Shown here piece by piece: positions 15,343 through 24,394 of a stretch of DNA of 64,000 bases (position 1 is the stretch's first letter; every line of letters starts with the position of its first letter). Source of the DNA: Phytomonospora sp040655735 (GTDB lineage Bacteria; Actinomycetota; Actinomycetes; Mycobacteriales; Micromonosporaceae). The notes beneath the pieces were generated by a model that did no database searches, had not been told where the DNA came from, and was given only the letters and a program-made list of their open reading frames with translations. The stretch spans positions 496,001-560,000 of the forward strand of contig NZ_JBFAKK010000004.1 of NCBI RefSeq assembly GCF_040655735.1, read 5' to 3'. Made by a program: the position numbers and the translations under genes.

Positions 15343-15417
15343 GTCCGGGAGAGTAGAGGAAACCGGGCCGCGGCTCCATAGCCCGCGGCGACCGATCACT
15401 CCGGCGAAGGGGAGCGG

Positions 15418-16410
15418 ATGCCCGAAACGGACTTTCCGCCACCGCGGTTGCCCGGCCGGGGCCGCGCCTGGTACCGGGGCGACTGCCACGTCCACTCCCT
15501 CCTGTCGTCGGGCGGCGAGCTGACACCCGCGCGGCTCGCGACCGCGGCCCGTGCCGTCGGCCTGGACTTCATCGCGATCACCGAGCACGGGTCGGCCGGC
15601 ACGCACGGCGCCTGGGGAGGGATCGCCGGGGACGACCTGCTGGTGATCCTCGGCGAGGAGGTCACCACCGAGACCGGGCACTGGCTCGCCCTCGGCCTGC
15701 GGCCGGGACAGGTGATCGACGGGGACTACGGCGTTCGGGACGACGTGATCGACGGGCACGTGGACGAGGTCCACGCCGTCGGGGGCCTGTGCGTCGTCGC
15801 CCACCCGCACGCGCCCTACCCGTCGGGGACGTTCATGTACTCCTTCGAGGCCTTCGACGCCGTTGAAGTATGGAACGGGCCCTGGGGAGCCGAACTGCCC
15901 TGGAGCGCCGACAACGAGGCCGCCCTCGCCGAATGGGGCCGCGGCCTGGCCGCCGGTGTCCACGCCGGACGGTGGCGGCCCGCCGTCGGCAACAGCGACA
16001 CCCACCTCGAAGGCCAGCTGGGCATGCCTCACAACGTCGTGTTCGCCGAGGAACTGGGCGCCGGCGCCGTCCTCGCCGCCATCCGCGCGGGCCGCACCTG
16101 GATCGCCGAGTCCACCGCCGTCGAACTCGCCTTCACCGTGTCCACCGGCGAGCACACCGCCGACATCGGCGAACACCTCCCGACGCGCGGCGAGGAGGCC
16201 GTGGTGCGAGCGGCCGTCGGCGGAGTGCCGTCGGGGAACGTCGGCTTCCACACCGAGCGGGGAAAGGCGCACCATGCCGCGCTTCCGGCGTCGGGGAGCG
16301 GTGTCGTGGAGTGGAGCGTCGGGGCGGGGGAGACCGGCTTCGTCCGCGTCGAGGTCCGCCACCCCGACGGACGCATGGCGGCGCTGAGCAACCCGGTGAC
16401 CTTGGGGTGA
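15418..16410 (+). CDS. PHP-domain metallohydrolase (CehA/McbA-like)
   Basis: A 330-residue protein with the PHP metal motifs in order: GDCHVHSLLSSGGELTP, FIAITEHGSAG, CVVAHPHAPYP and VGNSDTHLEGQLG. PHP proteins bind two or three metals and hydrolyse phosphoesters or, in the CehA group, aryl esters or carbamates. The C-terminal ~80 residues look like a small beta domain. ATG 15418 follows GGGGAGCG. It is a stand-alone gene; the substrate is unknown and no signal peptide is seen. Confidence 0.88.
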   Translation: MPETDFPPPRLPGRGRAWYRGDCHVHSLLSSGGELTPARLATAARAVGLDFIAITEHGSAGTHGAWGGIAGDDLLVILGEEVTTETGHWLALGLRPGQVIDGDYGVRDDVIDGHVDEVHAVGGLCVVAHPHAPYPSGTFMYSFEAFDAVEVWNGPWGAELPWSADNEAALAEWGRGLAAGVHAGRWRPAVGNSDTHLEGQLGMPHNVVFAEELGAGAVLAAIRAGRTWIAESTAVELAFTVSTGEHTADIGEHLPTRGEEAVVRAAVGGVPSGNVGFHTERGKAHHAALPASGSGVVEWSVGAGETGFVRVEVRHPDGRMAALSNPVTLG

Positions 16411-16492
16411 GCGGCGAGAACATTCCCGATCCCCGAACCCCGATGACCCGAAGATCCACACCCCCACCCCGCCGTTGATATCGTCCCTCCCC

Positions 16493-17221
16493 ATGACCGC
16501 CACCGAGCCCACGATCCTCGCCACCTCCGGCGGCCTGCGCGCCGGTGACCGCACTCGCGTCGCCTTCGGGCCGCTCGTGCACCACGCGGTCGACCTCGCG
16601 GGGGTGCGGGGACGGCGGCCGCGGATCATGTACGTCGGCACCGCGATCGGCGACTCCGAGGGCTTCGCGGCGCGGGCGGGCGAGGCGGCGCGGGTGGCCG
16701 GCTACGACCTGACACCGCTGATGCTCTTCCCCATGCCGAACCTCGACGACGTCGAGTCCGCCGTGCTCGACCACGATGTGGTGTGGGTGATGGGCGGCTC
16801 GGTCGCCAACCTCCTCGCCGTGTGGCGGGTCCACGGCCTCGACGCGATCCTGCGCCGCGCCTGGCGGTCCGGCGTGGTCCTCACCGGCGTCAGCGCGGGT
16901 TCGATCTGCTGGTTCCAGGGCGGCACCACCGACTCCTTCGGCCCGGCCCTGCGACCGGTCACCGACGCCCTCGGCTTCCTCCCGTACGGCAACGGCGTCC
17001 ACTACGACAGCGACCCCGGCCGCCGTCCCCTGGTCCACCGCCTCGTCGCCGACGGCACGCTCCCCGAGACCCACTGCACCGACGACGGCGTCGGCCTGCT
17101 CTACCGGGGCACCGAGCTGGTCGAGGCGCTCACGGAGATCCCGGGCAAGGGTGCCTACATCGTCACCCGCGACGGCGAGACCGCGACGGAGAAACGCCTC
17201 GAACCGCGCGTCCTGACCTAG
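16493..17221 (+). CDS. Peptidase E-like (family S51) serine hydrolase
   Basis: A 242-residue protein with the S51 nucleophile elbow GVSAGSICWF and the preceding VWVMGGSVANLLAVWRVHG segment. Family members are dipeptidase E or cyanophycinase relatives that act in the cytoplasm on Asp-X dipeptides; which one is not decidable here. ATG 16493 has no ribosome-binding site, but TATCGT lies 8 bp upstream, so a leaderless transcript is possible. An in-frame ATG 18 bp earlier is also free of a Shine-Dalgarno sequence. Confidence 0.85.
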   Translation: MTATEPTILATSGGLRAGDRTRVAFGPLVHHAVDLAGVRGRRPRIMYVGTAIGDSEGFAARAGEAARVAGYDLTPLMLFPMPNLDDVESAVLDHDVVWVMGGSVANLLAVWRVHGLDAILRRAWRSGVVLTGVSAGSICWFQGGTTDSFGPALRPVTDALGFLPYGNGVHYDSDPGRRPLVHRLVADGTLPETHCTDDGVGLLYRGTELVEALTEIPGKGAYIVTRDGETATEKRLEPRVLT

Positions 17222-17325
17222 GCCGTGTCCGGGTGATCACTGCGGGGCCGCGGCGGGCTCGCACCCACAAGATCACCAGGACAGACCCTAGACCCGCCCC
17301 GGGCGCGTCCAAGTTTCCGCACACC

Positions 17326-17351
17326 GGATAGAAATAGCTGATCTTCTATCC
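17326..17351. promoter_or_regulatory. 26-bp operator-like palindrome upstream of the MFS gene
   Basis: The perfect 8-bp arms ggatagaa and ttctatcc are separated by 10 bp. The element ends 19 bp before the MFS start codon, where a repressor would block initiation. No dedicated regulator gene is adjacent. Confidence 0.65.
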
Positions 17352-17370
17352 TCTTGAAGCTTGGCGGCCC

Positions 17371-18552
17371 ATGGATCCCCGACGCGCACGCATCGCGACA
17401 GCAGTCATCTTCGCCGCCCACGGCGCCGTCACGGGCAGCTTCGCCGCCCGCCTCCCGGCGCTCAAGTCCGAACTCGGCCTCGGCAGCGGCGCCCTTGGCG
17501 CGGCGTTGATGGCGCAGGCGATCGGGGCCTTCACCGCGATGACCCTGACCAGCCGCCTCATCCACCGCTTCGGTGAACGCGACGCCCTGCGGATGACGGT
17601 GCTGGCCTGGACGCTGGTGCTCCCGATCCCCGCGCTGATGCCCGAGGCCTACAGCTTCGCCGCCGCCATGTTCGTCTTCGGAGCGGCGGCCGGCTCGGCG
17701 ACCGTCACCACCAATGCCGCGGCGGTCCTCACCGAAGAGGCCGTCGGACGCTCGATCATGACCGGCCTGCACGGCATGTGGAGTGTCGGCAACCTGGCCG
17801 GCGCGGCCGTCGGCGCTCTCGCCGTCGTCGTAGGCCTCGACGTGCGCGTCCACTTCGCACTCGTGTCGGCCGTCCTCGTCCCGCTCGCGCTCATCGGCTG
17901 CCGTTTCGTGCCCCATTTCGAACGGCGCGGCGCCCAGGACGCCCCCGCCCGTTTCGCGCTGCCGACCCGGGCCGTTCTGGTGATCGGCTTCATCGGACTG
18001 TGCTCGGCGTTCATCGAGGGCACCACCCAGAACTGGTCGGGCATCTACCTGGAGCAGATCACCGGCGCCACCGCCGCCCTCGCCGCGTTCGGCTACACCG
18101 TTTACATGACCGGTTCGGTGGCGGTCCGGATCCTCGGCGACTTCGCCGTCCGCCGCCTCGGGCCGGTACCGACGGTCCGAATCGGCGCCTCGGTGGCGGC
18201 GCTCGGCGCGCTGCTGGTCACCGTGGCATCCGTTCCGGCGGTCGCCATCGGCGGCTTCGCCCTCATCGGCGTCGGAACGGCCGTGATCGTGCCACTGGCC
18301 GTGGCCGCCGGTGGCCGCGCCGCCGCCGTGCCCGCGCACGGCGTCGCGGGCGTCATGACCGTGACCTTCACCGGCTCGCTCGTCGCGCCCGGAGCCGTCG
18401 GCGGCATCGCCGACCTCTCCTCCCTGCGGGTCTCCTTCGGCGTCGTCACCGCGGTCGGACTCGCGATGGTGTTCCTGGCGGGAGTGGTGCGACCCCGCGA
18501 ACGCCCCTCGGCGACCCCGCCGCCCGCCAAGGCCGACAGCTCCTGCGCCTGA
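17371..18552 (+). CDS. MFS transporter
   Basis: A 393-residue membrane protein with about 12 hydrophobic segments. The MFS loop motif is recognisable in TSRLIHRFGERDALR after TM2. The pattern NTAAVLTE-like TVTTNAAAVLTEEAVGRS followed by LHGMWSVGNLAGAAVG resembles the sugar/FucP-YbjJ-like MFS group. The start ATG follows the 26-bp palindrome. The likely role is efflux or uptake of a small molecule; the direction and substrate are unknown. Confidence 0.9.
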   Translation: MDPRRARIATAVIFAAHGAVTGSFAARLPALKSELGLGSGALGAALMAQAIGAFTAMTLTSRLIHRFGERDALRMTVLAWTLVLPIPALMPEAYSFAAAMFVFGAAAGSATVTTNAAAVLTEEAVGRSIMTGLHGMWSVGNLAGAAVGALAVVVGLDVRVHFALVSAVLVPLALIGCRFVPHFERRGAQDAPARFALPTRAVLVIGFIGLCSAFIEGTTQNWSGIYLEQITGATAALAAFGYTVYMTGSVAVRILGDFAVRRLGPVPTVRIGASVAALGALLVTVASVPAVAIGGFALIGVGTAVIVPLAVAAGGRAAAVPAHGVAGVMTVTFTGSLVAPGAVGGIADLSSLRVSFGVVTAVGLAMVFLAGVVRPRERPSATPPPAKADSSCA

Positions 18553-18559
18553 GGCGTCG

Positions 18560-18952
18560 TCAGACGACGGTCAGCGTGTACGTGGTCGTGTCGCTCCCGC
18601 CGGCGACCGTCCCCACCAGCGTGAGGACGTAGACACCTTTCGCGGCCGACGCGGCCACCTCGATGTCGAGCGAACGCGTCCGTCCACACAGGAACGGCTC
18701 GTCCCCCGTCTTCGCCACGACCCCCGCCGGCGCGCCGGAAACGGCGAGGGTCACGTCCTCGGGAACCCCGGGCTGGACCGTGTCCACATCGGTCCTGCCG
18801 CTCCCGCCGCGCGCGACCGTGCCGGCGGACGGATAGGTCTCGATGTCACAGACGGCGTCGGCGCCCGAAGGCACGGGGCTCGCCGAAGCCGGCGCGGCGG
18901 CCGCGCCGGCGGCGAGCAGGGCGAGAGCCGCGGTGAAAGTCAAAGCGCGCAA
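18560..18952 (-). CDS. Small secreted protein of unknown function
   Basis: A 130-residue protein with a signal peptide (RALTFTAALALLAAGAAAAPASA) and a mature part with two cysteines (about residues 35 and 89), suggesting one disulfide. It is beta-rich and ends with VYVLTLVGTVAGGSDTTTYTLTVV. The start is TTG 18952, supported by AAGGAG at 9-nt spacing; no ATG or GTG is available nearby. The 3' end faces the MFS gene 7 bp away. I do not recognise the family. Confidence 0.75.
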   Translation of the reverse strand: MRALTFTAALALLAAGAAAAPASASPVPSGADAVCDIETYPSAGTVARGGSGRTDVDTVQPGVPEDVTLAVSGAPAGVVAKTGDEPFLCGRTRSLDIEVAASAAKGVYVLTLVGTVAGGSDTTTYTLTVV

Positions 18953-19029
18953 GGGATCGACTCCTTCGGTTCGGTGACGGCCACGTTACGCCCTCGGGCG
19001 CCGGTTCGCTGTCCCGTGAACCCGAGCCC

Positions 19030-19491
19030 TCACGCCTCCGGTGCCGGCAGCGGGCGGTCGTTGACGACGTGCTTCATCACCAGCGTCGAGTTGAGCCGCT
19101 GCACACCGGGGAGCGCGGAGAGGACGTCGTCCTCGAGCCGCTGGTAGGCGGCGAGGTCGGCGGTGACGATGCGCAATAGGTAGTCGGGGTCGCCGAACAG
19201 GCGCTGAGCCTGGACGACGGCGGGGATGCCGGCGACCGCGGCCTCGAACCCCAGCAGCGTCTCGCGGTCCTCCTGGCGCATGGTGACGAAGACGAGCGCC
19301 TGGAACGTCAACCCGAGTGCGTCGGCGTCGACGATCGCGCGGTAGCCGACGATCGTGCCGGCGGCCTCCAGTTCGCGCAGTCGGCGGTGGCACGGCGAGA
19401 CGCTCAAGCCCACGCGCGAGGCCAGTTCGGTGACGGTGAGGCGGCCGTTCTCCTGAAGCAGCGCAAGGATTTTGCGGTCGATGGCGTCCAT
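19030..19491 (-). CDS. Lrp/AsnC-family regulator
   Basis: A 153-residue protein with the N-terminal helix-turn-helix (MDAIDRKILALLQENGR, then VGLSVSPCHRRLRELE) and the RAM/AsnC effector domain (AVAGIPAVVQAQRLFGDPDYLLRIV). ATG 19491 gives the standard Lrp length. It is divergent from a LysE exporter 102 bp away, the classic arrangement in which an amino-acid-sensing Lrp protein activates its exporter. Confidence 0.93.
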   Translation of the reverse strand: MDAIDRKILALLQENGRLTVTELASRVGLSVSPCHRRLRELEAAGTIVGYRAIVDADALGLTFQALVFVTMRQEDRETLLGFEAAVAGIPAVVQAQRLFGDPDYLLRIVTADLAAYQRLEDDVLSALPGVQRLNSTLVMKHVVNDRPLPAPEA

Positions 19492-19593
19492 GCGCGAGAT
19501 CCTTCCACCGAGGGCCCGGATCACGCGAGAAGTCGCAAACACCTTCTGCCCCGATGGCGATAGTTTCCCCCCACGTCAACCGAGGGAGGCGCC

Positions 19594-20211
19594 ATGGCCG
19601 CCGGATCGATCGCCGCGTTCTGGGGCGTGGCACTCGTCCTGATCTCCACGCCGGGCGCCGATTGGGCCTTCACCCTCGGCGCGGGTCTGCGCGGAGGCTC
19701 GGTCCTCCCGGCGGTCGGCGGGCTGGTGCTCGGCTACGTATTGATCACCGCCGTCGTAGCGGCCGGCGTCGGCGCGCTGGTCGCCTCGACACCGGCCGTC
19801 CTCGCCGGACTGACCGTGCTGGGCGGGGCCTACCTCGTCTGGCACGGCGTGGTCACCTGCGCCAGACCGGCCGTCCCCGCGACAGCGGCCGACGGCCCCG
19901 CCGGGACCGACTGGAACACCCTCCTCAAAGGCATCGGGGTCAGCGGACTCAACCCCAAGGGCCTGCTCCTCTTCCTGGCGCTCCTGCCGCAGTTCACCGA
20001 CCCGGCCGCCTCATGGCCCCTCGCCGGTCAGATCGGCGTGCTCGGCATGGCCTTCGTCGTCACCTGCGCGGTCTTCTACACCGGCATGGGACTGCTCGCC
20101 CGGATCGTCCTGCGCGCTCGCCCGGCCGCCGCCCGCGCGCTGGGTCGCGTGTCGGGGGCGGCCATGGTCGTCCTGGGAGGGACGCTTCTGGCGGAGCGGC
20201 TCATCGCCTGA
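19594..20211 (+). CDS. LysE-family amino-acid exporter
   Basis: A 205-residue protein with about six hydrophobic segments and the LysE/RhtB signature near the N-terminus (VLISTPGADWAFTLGAGLRGG) and in the middle (GVSGLNPKGLLLFLALLPQF). ATG 19594 follows GAGGGAGG. It exports amino acids or analogues and is probably controlled by the divergent Lrp gene. Confidence 0.92.
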   Translation: MAAGSIAAFWGVALVLISTPGADWAFTLGAGLRGGSVLPAVGGLVLGYVLITAVVAAGVGALVASTPAVLAGLTVLGGAYLVWHGVVTCARPAVPATAADGPAGTDWNTLLKGIGVSGLNPKGLLLFLALLPQFTDPAASWPLAGQIGVLGMAFVVTCAVFYTGMGLLARIVLRARPAAARALGRVSGAAMVVLGGTLLAERLIA

Positions 20212-20229
20212 GTCCCGCCGCGACGGGCC

Positions 20230-22326
20230 TCAACGCCGGCGTTCGGCCACCCATGCCATCGCCGACGAGAGCATGCCCGCCATGCGACGCCGCGCGATGT
20301 CGAAGGCCGGAAGCCGTCCCGGCGCCGCGAGGAGCAGCGGACGCGTGCGCCGGGCGGCGACGAGCAGGACCGTGCCCAAGGCGACGAACGCGATGCCCGT
20401 GGTCACCACGGCGTGCATGGCCTCGGAGCCGGTGACCGGCAGGATCCAGTCACCGTAGTCGTCACCCGGCTGCGCGCCGGGCACGGGGACGGTGATCGGG
20501 AGTTCGCCGCTGTCCGAACGGATCCAGGCGGAGCCGGCGGGGATGAACTCCACCGACAGGACGTGGTCGCCGGCGGTGACGTCGGGGTAGGTGAGGACCG
20601 CCTTGCCCTCGGCGTCGAGCGTGACCGGAGATCCGACGGCCTTGCCGTCGACGTAGAGCCGAACCTCGCCCTGCGGAATCCCTGCCGACGGCTCCTTCGC
20701 GGTCACCTGGACGTCGACCGGCAGGTCCGCGCCGGCGGTGGGCGTCCCCCTCGGGACGGCTTTGGTGACGGTCTGCGCGGCCCACTGGGCGTAGACGGTC
20801 AGGTCCGCCGACAGCGGAGTGTCCGGCCCGATCTCGATGGCCGCCTCCCGGCGCCCGCCGTCGGGCTGGGTGTTCCAGCCGAGGAACGCGAAGCCCTCGC
20901 GGGTGGGGTCGGCCGGAATGACCCGGGCGCCGGCCCGAAACGAGGTGGCGAAGACCCGGACGGCGTTGGTCGGAGTGCCGCCGTTGGCGTCGAAGGTGAT
21001 CAGGTAGTTGTGGGGGAGTACGCCCAGGTCCGCCCAGTCGACGTTGGCGGTGGGCAGCTGAATGGCGCCGTTGTTGACCACGGTGCCCGCGCCGCGCAAT
21101 TCGCCGTCGCCGGGAAGCGTGACGCCGTCGGGCACCCGCAGCGTCGCGTCGGCGGGGATGATCAGGGTGCCGGGGGCGTTGACGGCCAGGGACCCGAAAG
21201 CGGTGCCGAGGTCGCCCGGCCCGACCGCCGACGAGGACGACCCGGTCGGGCCGTTCTTCGCGGTGACGGTACCGCCGTCGATGACGACCTCGCCGCCGGC
21301 GCCGCGGTTGCCGCCCCCGATGCCGGCGCCCGCGCCGATGCTCGCCGCCGTCACGGCCGGGTTCCCTTCGATGGTCACCGATCCGCCGGAGCCGTAGCCC
21401 CCGCCGCCGATGCCCGCACCGCTTGCCGAGCCGGTCGCGGTCACGGTCGCGTCACCGCCGATGGTGATCGTGCCGCCGCTCCCGCCCGTGCCCGAGGAGG
21501 TGTTGGCGTAGCCTCCGCCGATGCCGGCGCCCCGTTCGGTGCTGGTCGCGGTCACGGTCGCGCTGCCGTCGATCGTGATGGTCCCGCCGCTGCCGCCGAA
21601 GTAGCCTCCGCCGATTCCGGCGCCGGCCCTGCTCTGGGCGGTGACCGCGGCGTTGTCGGTGATGGTGATGGTGCCGCCGTCCTTGTAGTCGCCCCCGCCG
21701 ATCCCGGCGCCGTCCTCGGCCGTGGCGGTCACCGTCGCGTTGCCGCCGATGGTGATCGTGCCGCCCGTGCCGTTGTCGGCTCCGCCGATCGCGGCGCTGA
21801 ACTGCCCGCCGGTCGCGGTCACGGTCGCGTTGCCGCGAATGGTGATGTCACCGCCGGACGAACCCGATGTGCTGCCACCGATTCCCGCGGCGGCGTTCGA
21901 GCCCGAGGAGGCGACGACGATGGCGTCGCCCTCGATGACCAGCGTCGCACCGCTCGTCTGGATCCCCGCACCACCGCCGGACGGGGGATCGGCCGTCAAC
22001 GTGCCGGTAGCGCCGCCGGGAGCGTCGGTGATCGTGAGTGTCGATCCCGCGGCGAGCGCGATCCGCGCGGTGTCGAGGGTGTGGCCGTTGAGGTCGAGCT
22101 CGAGGGTCCCGCCTGCGGCGAGGATCAGGCCCGGCGACCCGCCCTGGGCCATGTCGACCGTGAGCGTCGCCACGCCGCCCGCGCCCGCCGGGTCGCTGAA
22201 CGCGGCCTGGAGCCCCGGGTAGTCGGAGACGGTGACCGCGTAAGCCGGCGCGGGCACCGCCGGGAGTGCGGCGCATGCCAGCGCGGCACCGACGAGAAAT
22301 CTGCGTACCGCGAGACCAGACATCAT
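20230..22326 (-). CDS. Cell-wall-anchored (LPXTG) repeat protein with InlB-type and Ig-like domains
   Basis: A 698-residue surface protein. Residues 1-30 are a signal peptide. About 158-352 hold seven glycine-rich repeats (GGTITIxGxATVTAT...GAGIGGG). About 440-517 is an InlB/Listeria-Bacteroides repeat (YLITFDANGGTPTNAV, then FLGWNTQPDGG and ADLTVYAQW). About 525-615 is an Ig-like domain (LPVDVQVTAKEPSAG...GEVRLYVDG). At 629-633 is LPVTG, then a hydrophobic segment and RR, which is a sortase signal. Oddly, 39 residues follow the basic stop-transfer, longer than usual. No sortase gene is in the window. The probable role is adhesion or a surface coat. Confidence 0.88.
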   Translation of the reverse strand: MMSGLAVRRFLVGAALACAALPAVPAPAYAVTVSDYPGLQAAFSDPAGAGGVATLTVDMAQGGSPGLILAAGGTLELDLNGHTLDTARIALAAGSTLTITDAPGGATGTLTADPPSGGGAGIQTSGATLVIEGDAIVVASSGSNAAAGIGGSTSGSSGGDITIRGNATVTATGGQFSAAIGGADNGTGGTITIGGNATVTATAEDGAGIGGGDYKDGGTITITDNAAVTAQSRAGAGIGGGYFGGSGGTITIDGSATVTATSTERGAGIGGGYANTSSGTGGSGGTITIGGDATVTATGSASGAGIGGGGYGSGGSVTIEGNPAVTAASIGAGAGIGGGNRGAGGEVVIDGGTVTAKNGPTGSSSSAVGPGDLGTAFGSLAVNAPGTLIIPADATLRVPDGVTLPGDGELRGAGTVVNNGAIQLPTANVDWADLGVLPHNYLITFDANGGTPTNAVRVFATSFRAGARVIPADPTREGFAFLGWNTQPDGGRREAAIEIGPDTPLSADLTVYAQWAAQTVTKAVPRGTPTAGADLPVDVQVTAKEPSAGIPQGEVRLYVDGKAVGSPVTLDAEGKAVLTYPDVTAGDHVLSVEFIPAGSAWIRSDSGELPITVPVPGAQPGDDYGDWILPVTGSEAMHAVVTTGIAFVALGTVLLVAARRTRPLLLAAPGRLPAFDIARRRMAGMLSSAMAWVAERRR
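21273..21855 (-). repeat. In-frame tandem repeat block in the LPXTG protein
   Basis: Seven degenerate units of about 27-36 codons each encode GG-TITI-x-G-N-ATVTAT followed by a variable part and GAGIGGG. They probably stack as a beta-solenoid. The nucleotide identity between units makes copy-number change by recombination possible. Confidence 0.85.
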
Positions 22327-22477
22327 CGGACGAGTCTATCGATACCGTCCATAAAGGATATGTGGCACCAAAGCATTCAGGAACACCGATGCCATGAACG
22401 GACGCAGCGCCGTACGGCGAACACGATCGCCTGGTCGCGGGCGGCGAAACCCCGTCGATGTCGGTTTCAGCCGCCCC

Positions 22478-22924
22478 TCACCTGGCGGCGTAGCTCACGC
22501 TCGCCAGCGGCCACCCCGCCAGCCATTCCGACACGAGTCTCCACAGTGGCTTGTCGAGGGCCGCCTGGCTCTCGCACACCCAGGAGCGCACCGCCGCCCC
22601 CTCCACGCCGTCCTTGCGCGGGAGGATCCCGACCGAGCCGATCACAATGCGGGTTTCGCTGTGCAGGACGGTGTAAGTGAAGCCCTCGCGCGCGGCGAAG
22701 TCGGCAGCGAGTTCGGTCAGGTCTTGGCGGTTGGCGCCCGGACTCATGCTGTCGACGGGCGGCCAGCCGCGCTCGGTGAAACCCGGGGTGGCGTGAATGT
22801 GCTCGATGGACGAGGTCCAGGCGGCGTGGTCGTCCTGATTGTGCTGCGGGCCAGCGGGTTCGAGGTAGAAGGGCGGCGAGTCCAGGAAGAGGGGGACGTC
22901 GAAGTCCTCGGGGACGAGTGGCAT
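22478..22924 (-). CDS. GNAT-like N-acetyltransferase
   Basis: A 148-residue protein resembling small GNAT-like acetyltransferases (FYLEPAGPQHNQDDHAAWTSSIEHIHATPGF, then TYTVLHSETRIVIGSVGILP). I chose ATG 22924 because the conserved part begins MPLVPEDFDVP; an ATG 12 bp upstream is equally possible and neither has a clear ribosome-binding site. The acetyl-CoA loop is not strongly conserved, so enzyme activity is tentative. Confidence 0.75.
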   Translation of the reverse strand: MPLVPEDFDVPLFLDSPPFYLEPAGPQHNQDDHAAWTSSIEHIHATPGFTERGWPPVDSMSPGANRQDLTELAADFAAREGFTYTVLHSETRIVIGSVGILPRKDGVEGAAVRSWVCESQAALDKPLWRLVSEWLAGWPLASVSYAAR

Positions 22925-23010
22925 GCGCGCCAGCATAGGGAGGCCGGCCCAGGCTCAGTGCCGACGCGCGTGCCCGCCGTGTGCAGCCTCCGCACGGCGG
23001 GCGTCGCGAC

Positions 23011-24294
23011 TCAGTCCGCTCCGCTCGCCCTGCCCGCCTCACCGACCGAGATCTGCCGCAGTGAAGGCAGCAGCAGCGGCAGCAGCATGGCGACCGCGAG
23101 CAGCGCGCCGCCGGTCGTGGCCACCGCCGCGGTGCCGAACACGGCGGCGAGGAACGGCACCGACATCTGACCGAGGGGAATGGACGCGAAGGACCCGAAC
23201 TCGTCGTACGCCCCGACCCGCGAGCTCAGCCGCTCCGGGACGTGCACGGCCCACACCGTCGACCACACCACGGTGAAGAACTCGGCGGCCACTCCCGCCG
23301 CGAACGCCGCCACGGCCAGCCATAGGGCGTCGGCGCCGGCCCCGAGGAGGACCAGCGGGACGGCGGCCAGCGTCATCGACGAGAGGGCCGGCACCATCGG
23401 CCGGCGCGGCAGCGTCACTCTCACCAGCACCAGCGTGGCCAGCAGCGATCCCGCACCCCGCACGCTCAAGACCAGACCCCACCCTTCCGCGCCGATCGTG
23501 TCGTAGGCGATGACCGGGCCGAGGATGTGCCACACGCCCATGTTGACGGCGTTGAGGACCGCGAAGGCCAGCGTCACCGACCAGATCCACGGCCGAGACC
23601 CGAAGTAGCTCCAGCCCTGCCGCAGCTCGGCGGGCATCGTCGGACCGCCCGCGGTGCGGGCCGGCAGCGCAGGCAGTGAGATCCGGGCGAAGCACGCGGC
23701 CGCCAGCAGGAATGACGCGGCGTCGGCGGCGATCGCCCAGCCTCCTCCGGCCGATACGGTCAGCAGCCCGGCCGCCGCCGGACCGGTCATCCGGGTGATG
23801 TTGCGCGCCGAGGCCAGCAGCGAGTTCGCCTGCTGGATGCCGCGCCCGCTCGCCAGCTGCGGGACGATCCCGCGCAAGGCCGGCGTCGTCAGCGCCTGGA
23901 AGAGCCCGTTGAGCGCGGCCAGTGGCAGCAGCAGCGCCGGGTGCTGATGGGTGAGCAGCAGAACCGCGACTCCCGCCTGGCTGACGCCCGCGCCGAGGCT
24001 CGCCAGGCGCAGCACCTTGTCGCGGCGGTAGCGGTCGGCGATACCGCCGCCCAGGATCATCGTCGCGATCATCGGGATCATCGAGGCGGTCAGGACCGCC
24101 GACAGCCAGCCGGCGCTCCCGGTGACCTCCAGAACCCCGAAGGCCAGTGCCACCGGCGCCATCGCGCTGCCGGCCATCGACACCGACCAGCCGGCGAAGA
24201 ACCACCGGAAGGCCGGCGACCGCAGTGGACGGTCCGAGGCGAGCGCGGCCGGGCCCGGCTCGTCGGGGATCTCGCGCGACTCGGCTTCGGGCAC
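23011..24294 (-). CDS. MFS transporter (MFS_3 / enterobactin-exporter-like)
   Basis: A 427-residue membrane protein. After a 30-residue polar N-terminus come about 12 hydrophobic segments, with GGGIADRYRRDKVLRLASLGAG as the loop 2-3 motif and PALRGIVPQLASGRGIQQANSLLASARNITRMTGPAAAG in the middle, typical of the MFS_3 group. I chose GTG 24294; TTGCCG, a 17-bp spacer and CAGCAT lie just upstream, consistent with a leaderless start. Longer in-frame starts exist. A truncated MDR reductase lies head-to-head with it. Confidence 0.88.
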   Translation of the reverse strand: MPEAESREIPDEPGPAALASDRPLRSPAFRWFFAGWSVSMAGSAMAPVALAFGVLEVTGSAGWLSAVLTASMIPMIATMILGGGIADRYRRDKVLRLASLGAGVSQAGVAVLLLTHQHPALLLPLAALNGLFQALTTPALRGIVPQLASGRGIQQANSLLASARNITRMTGPAAAGLLTVSAGGGWAIAADAASFLLAAACFARISLPALPARTAGGPTMPAELRQGWSYFGSRPWIWSVTLAFAVLNAVNMGVWHILGPVIAYDTIGAEGWGLVLSVRGAGSLLATLVLVRVTLPRRPMVPALSSMTLAAVPLVLLGAGADALWLAVAAFAAGVAAEFFTVVWSTVWAVHVPERLSSRVGAYDEFGSFASIPLGQMSVPFLAAVFGTAAVATTGGALLAVAMLLPLLLPSLRQISVGEAGRASGAD

Positions 24295-24394
24295 AAGCGG
24301 CGATGCTGTCAGCGGCGGCCGGATCCGGCAAGCCGTTTCTCTCAGTCGCGTCACAGCGGGCCCGCCGCACCATCGGACTACCGGCAAGACGCCG

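Noticed and set aside
21273..21855. Regularly spaced repeats resembling a CRISPR-like array
   Set aside because: The repeats are degenerate, in frame, 80-110 bp long and encode a protein motif; there are no unique spacers and no cas genes.
20413..22680. A 755-codon plus-strand frame opposite the LPXTG protein
   Set aside because: Arg/Gly/Val/Asp-rich shadow of the glycine-rich repeats; no domain, signal or ribosome-binding site.
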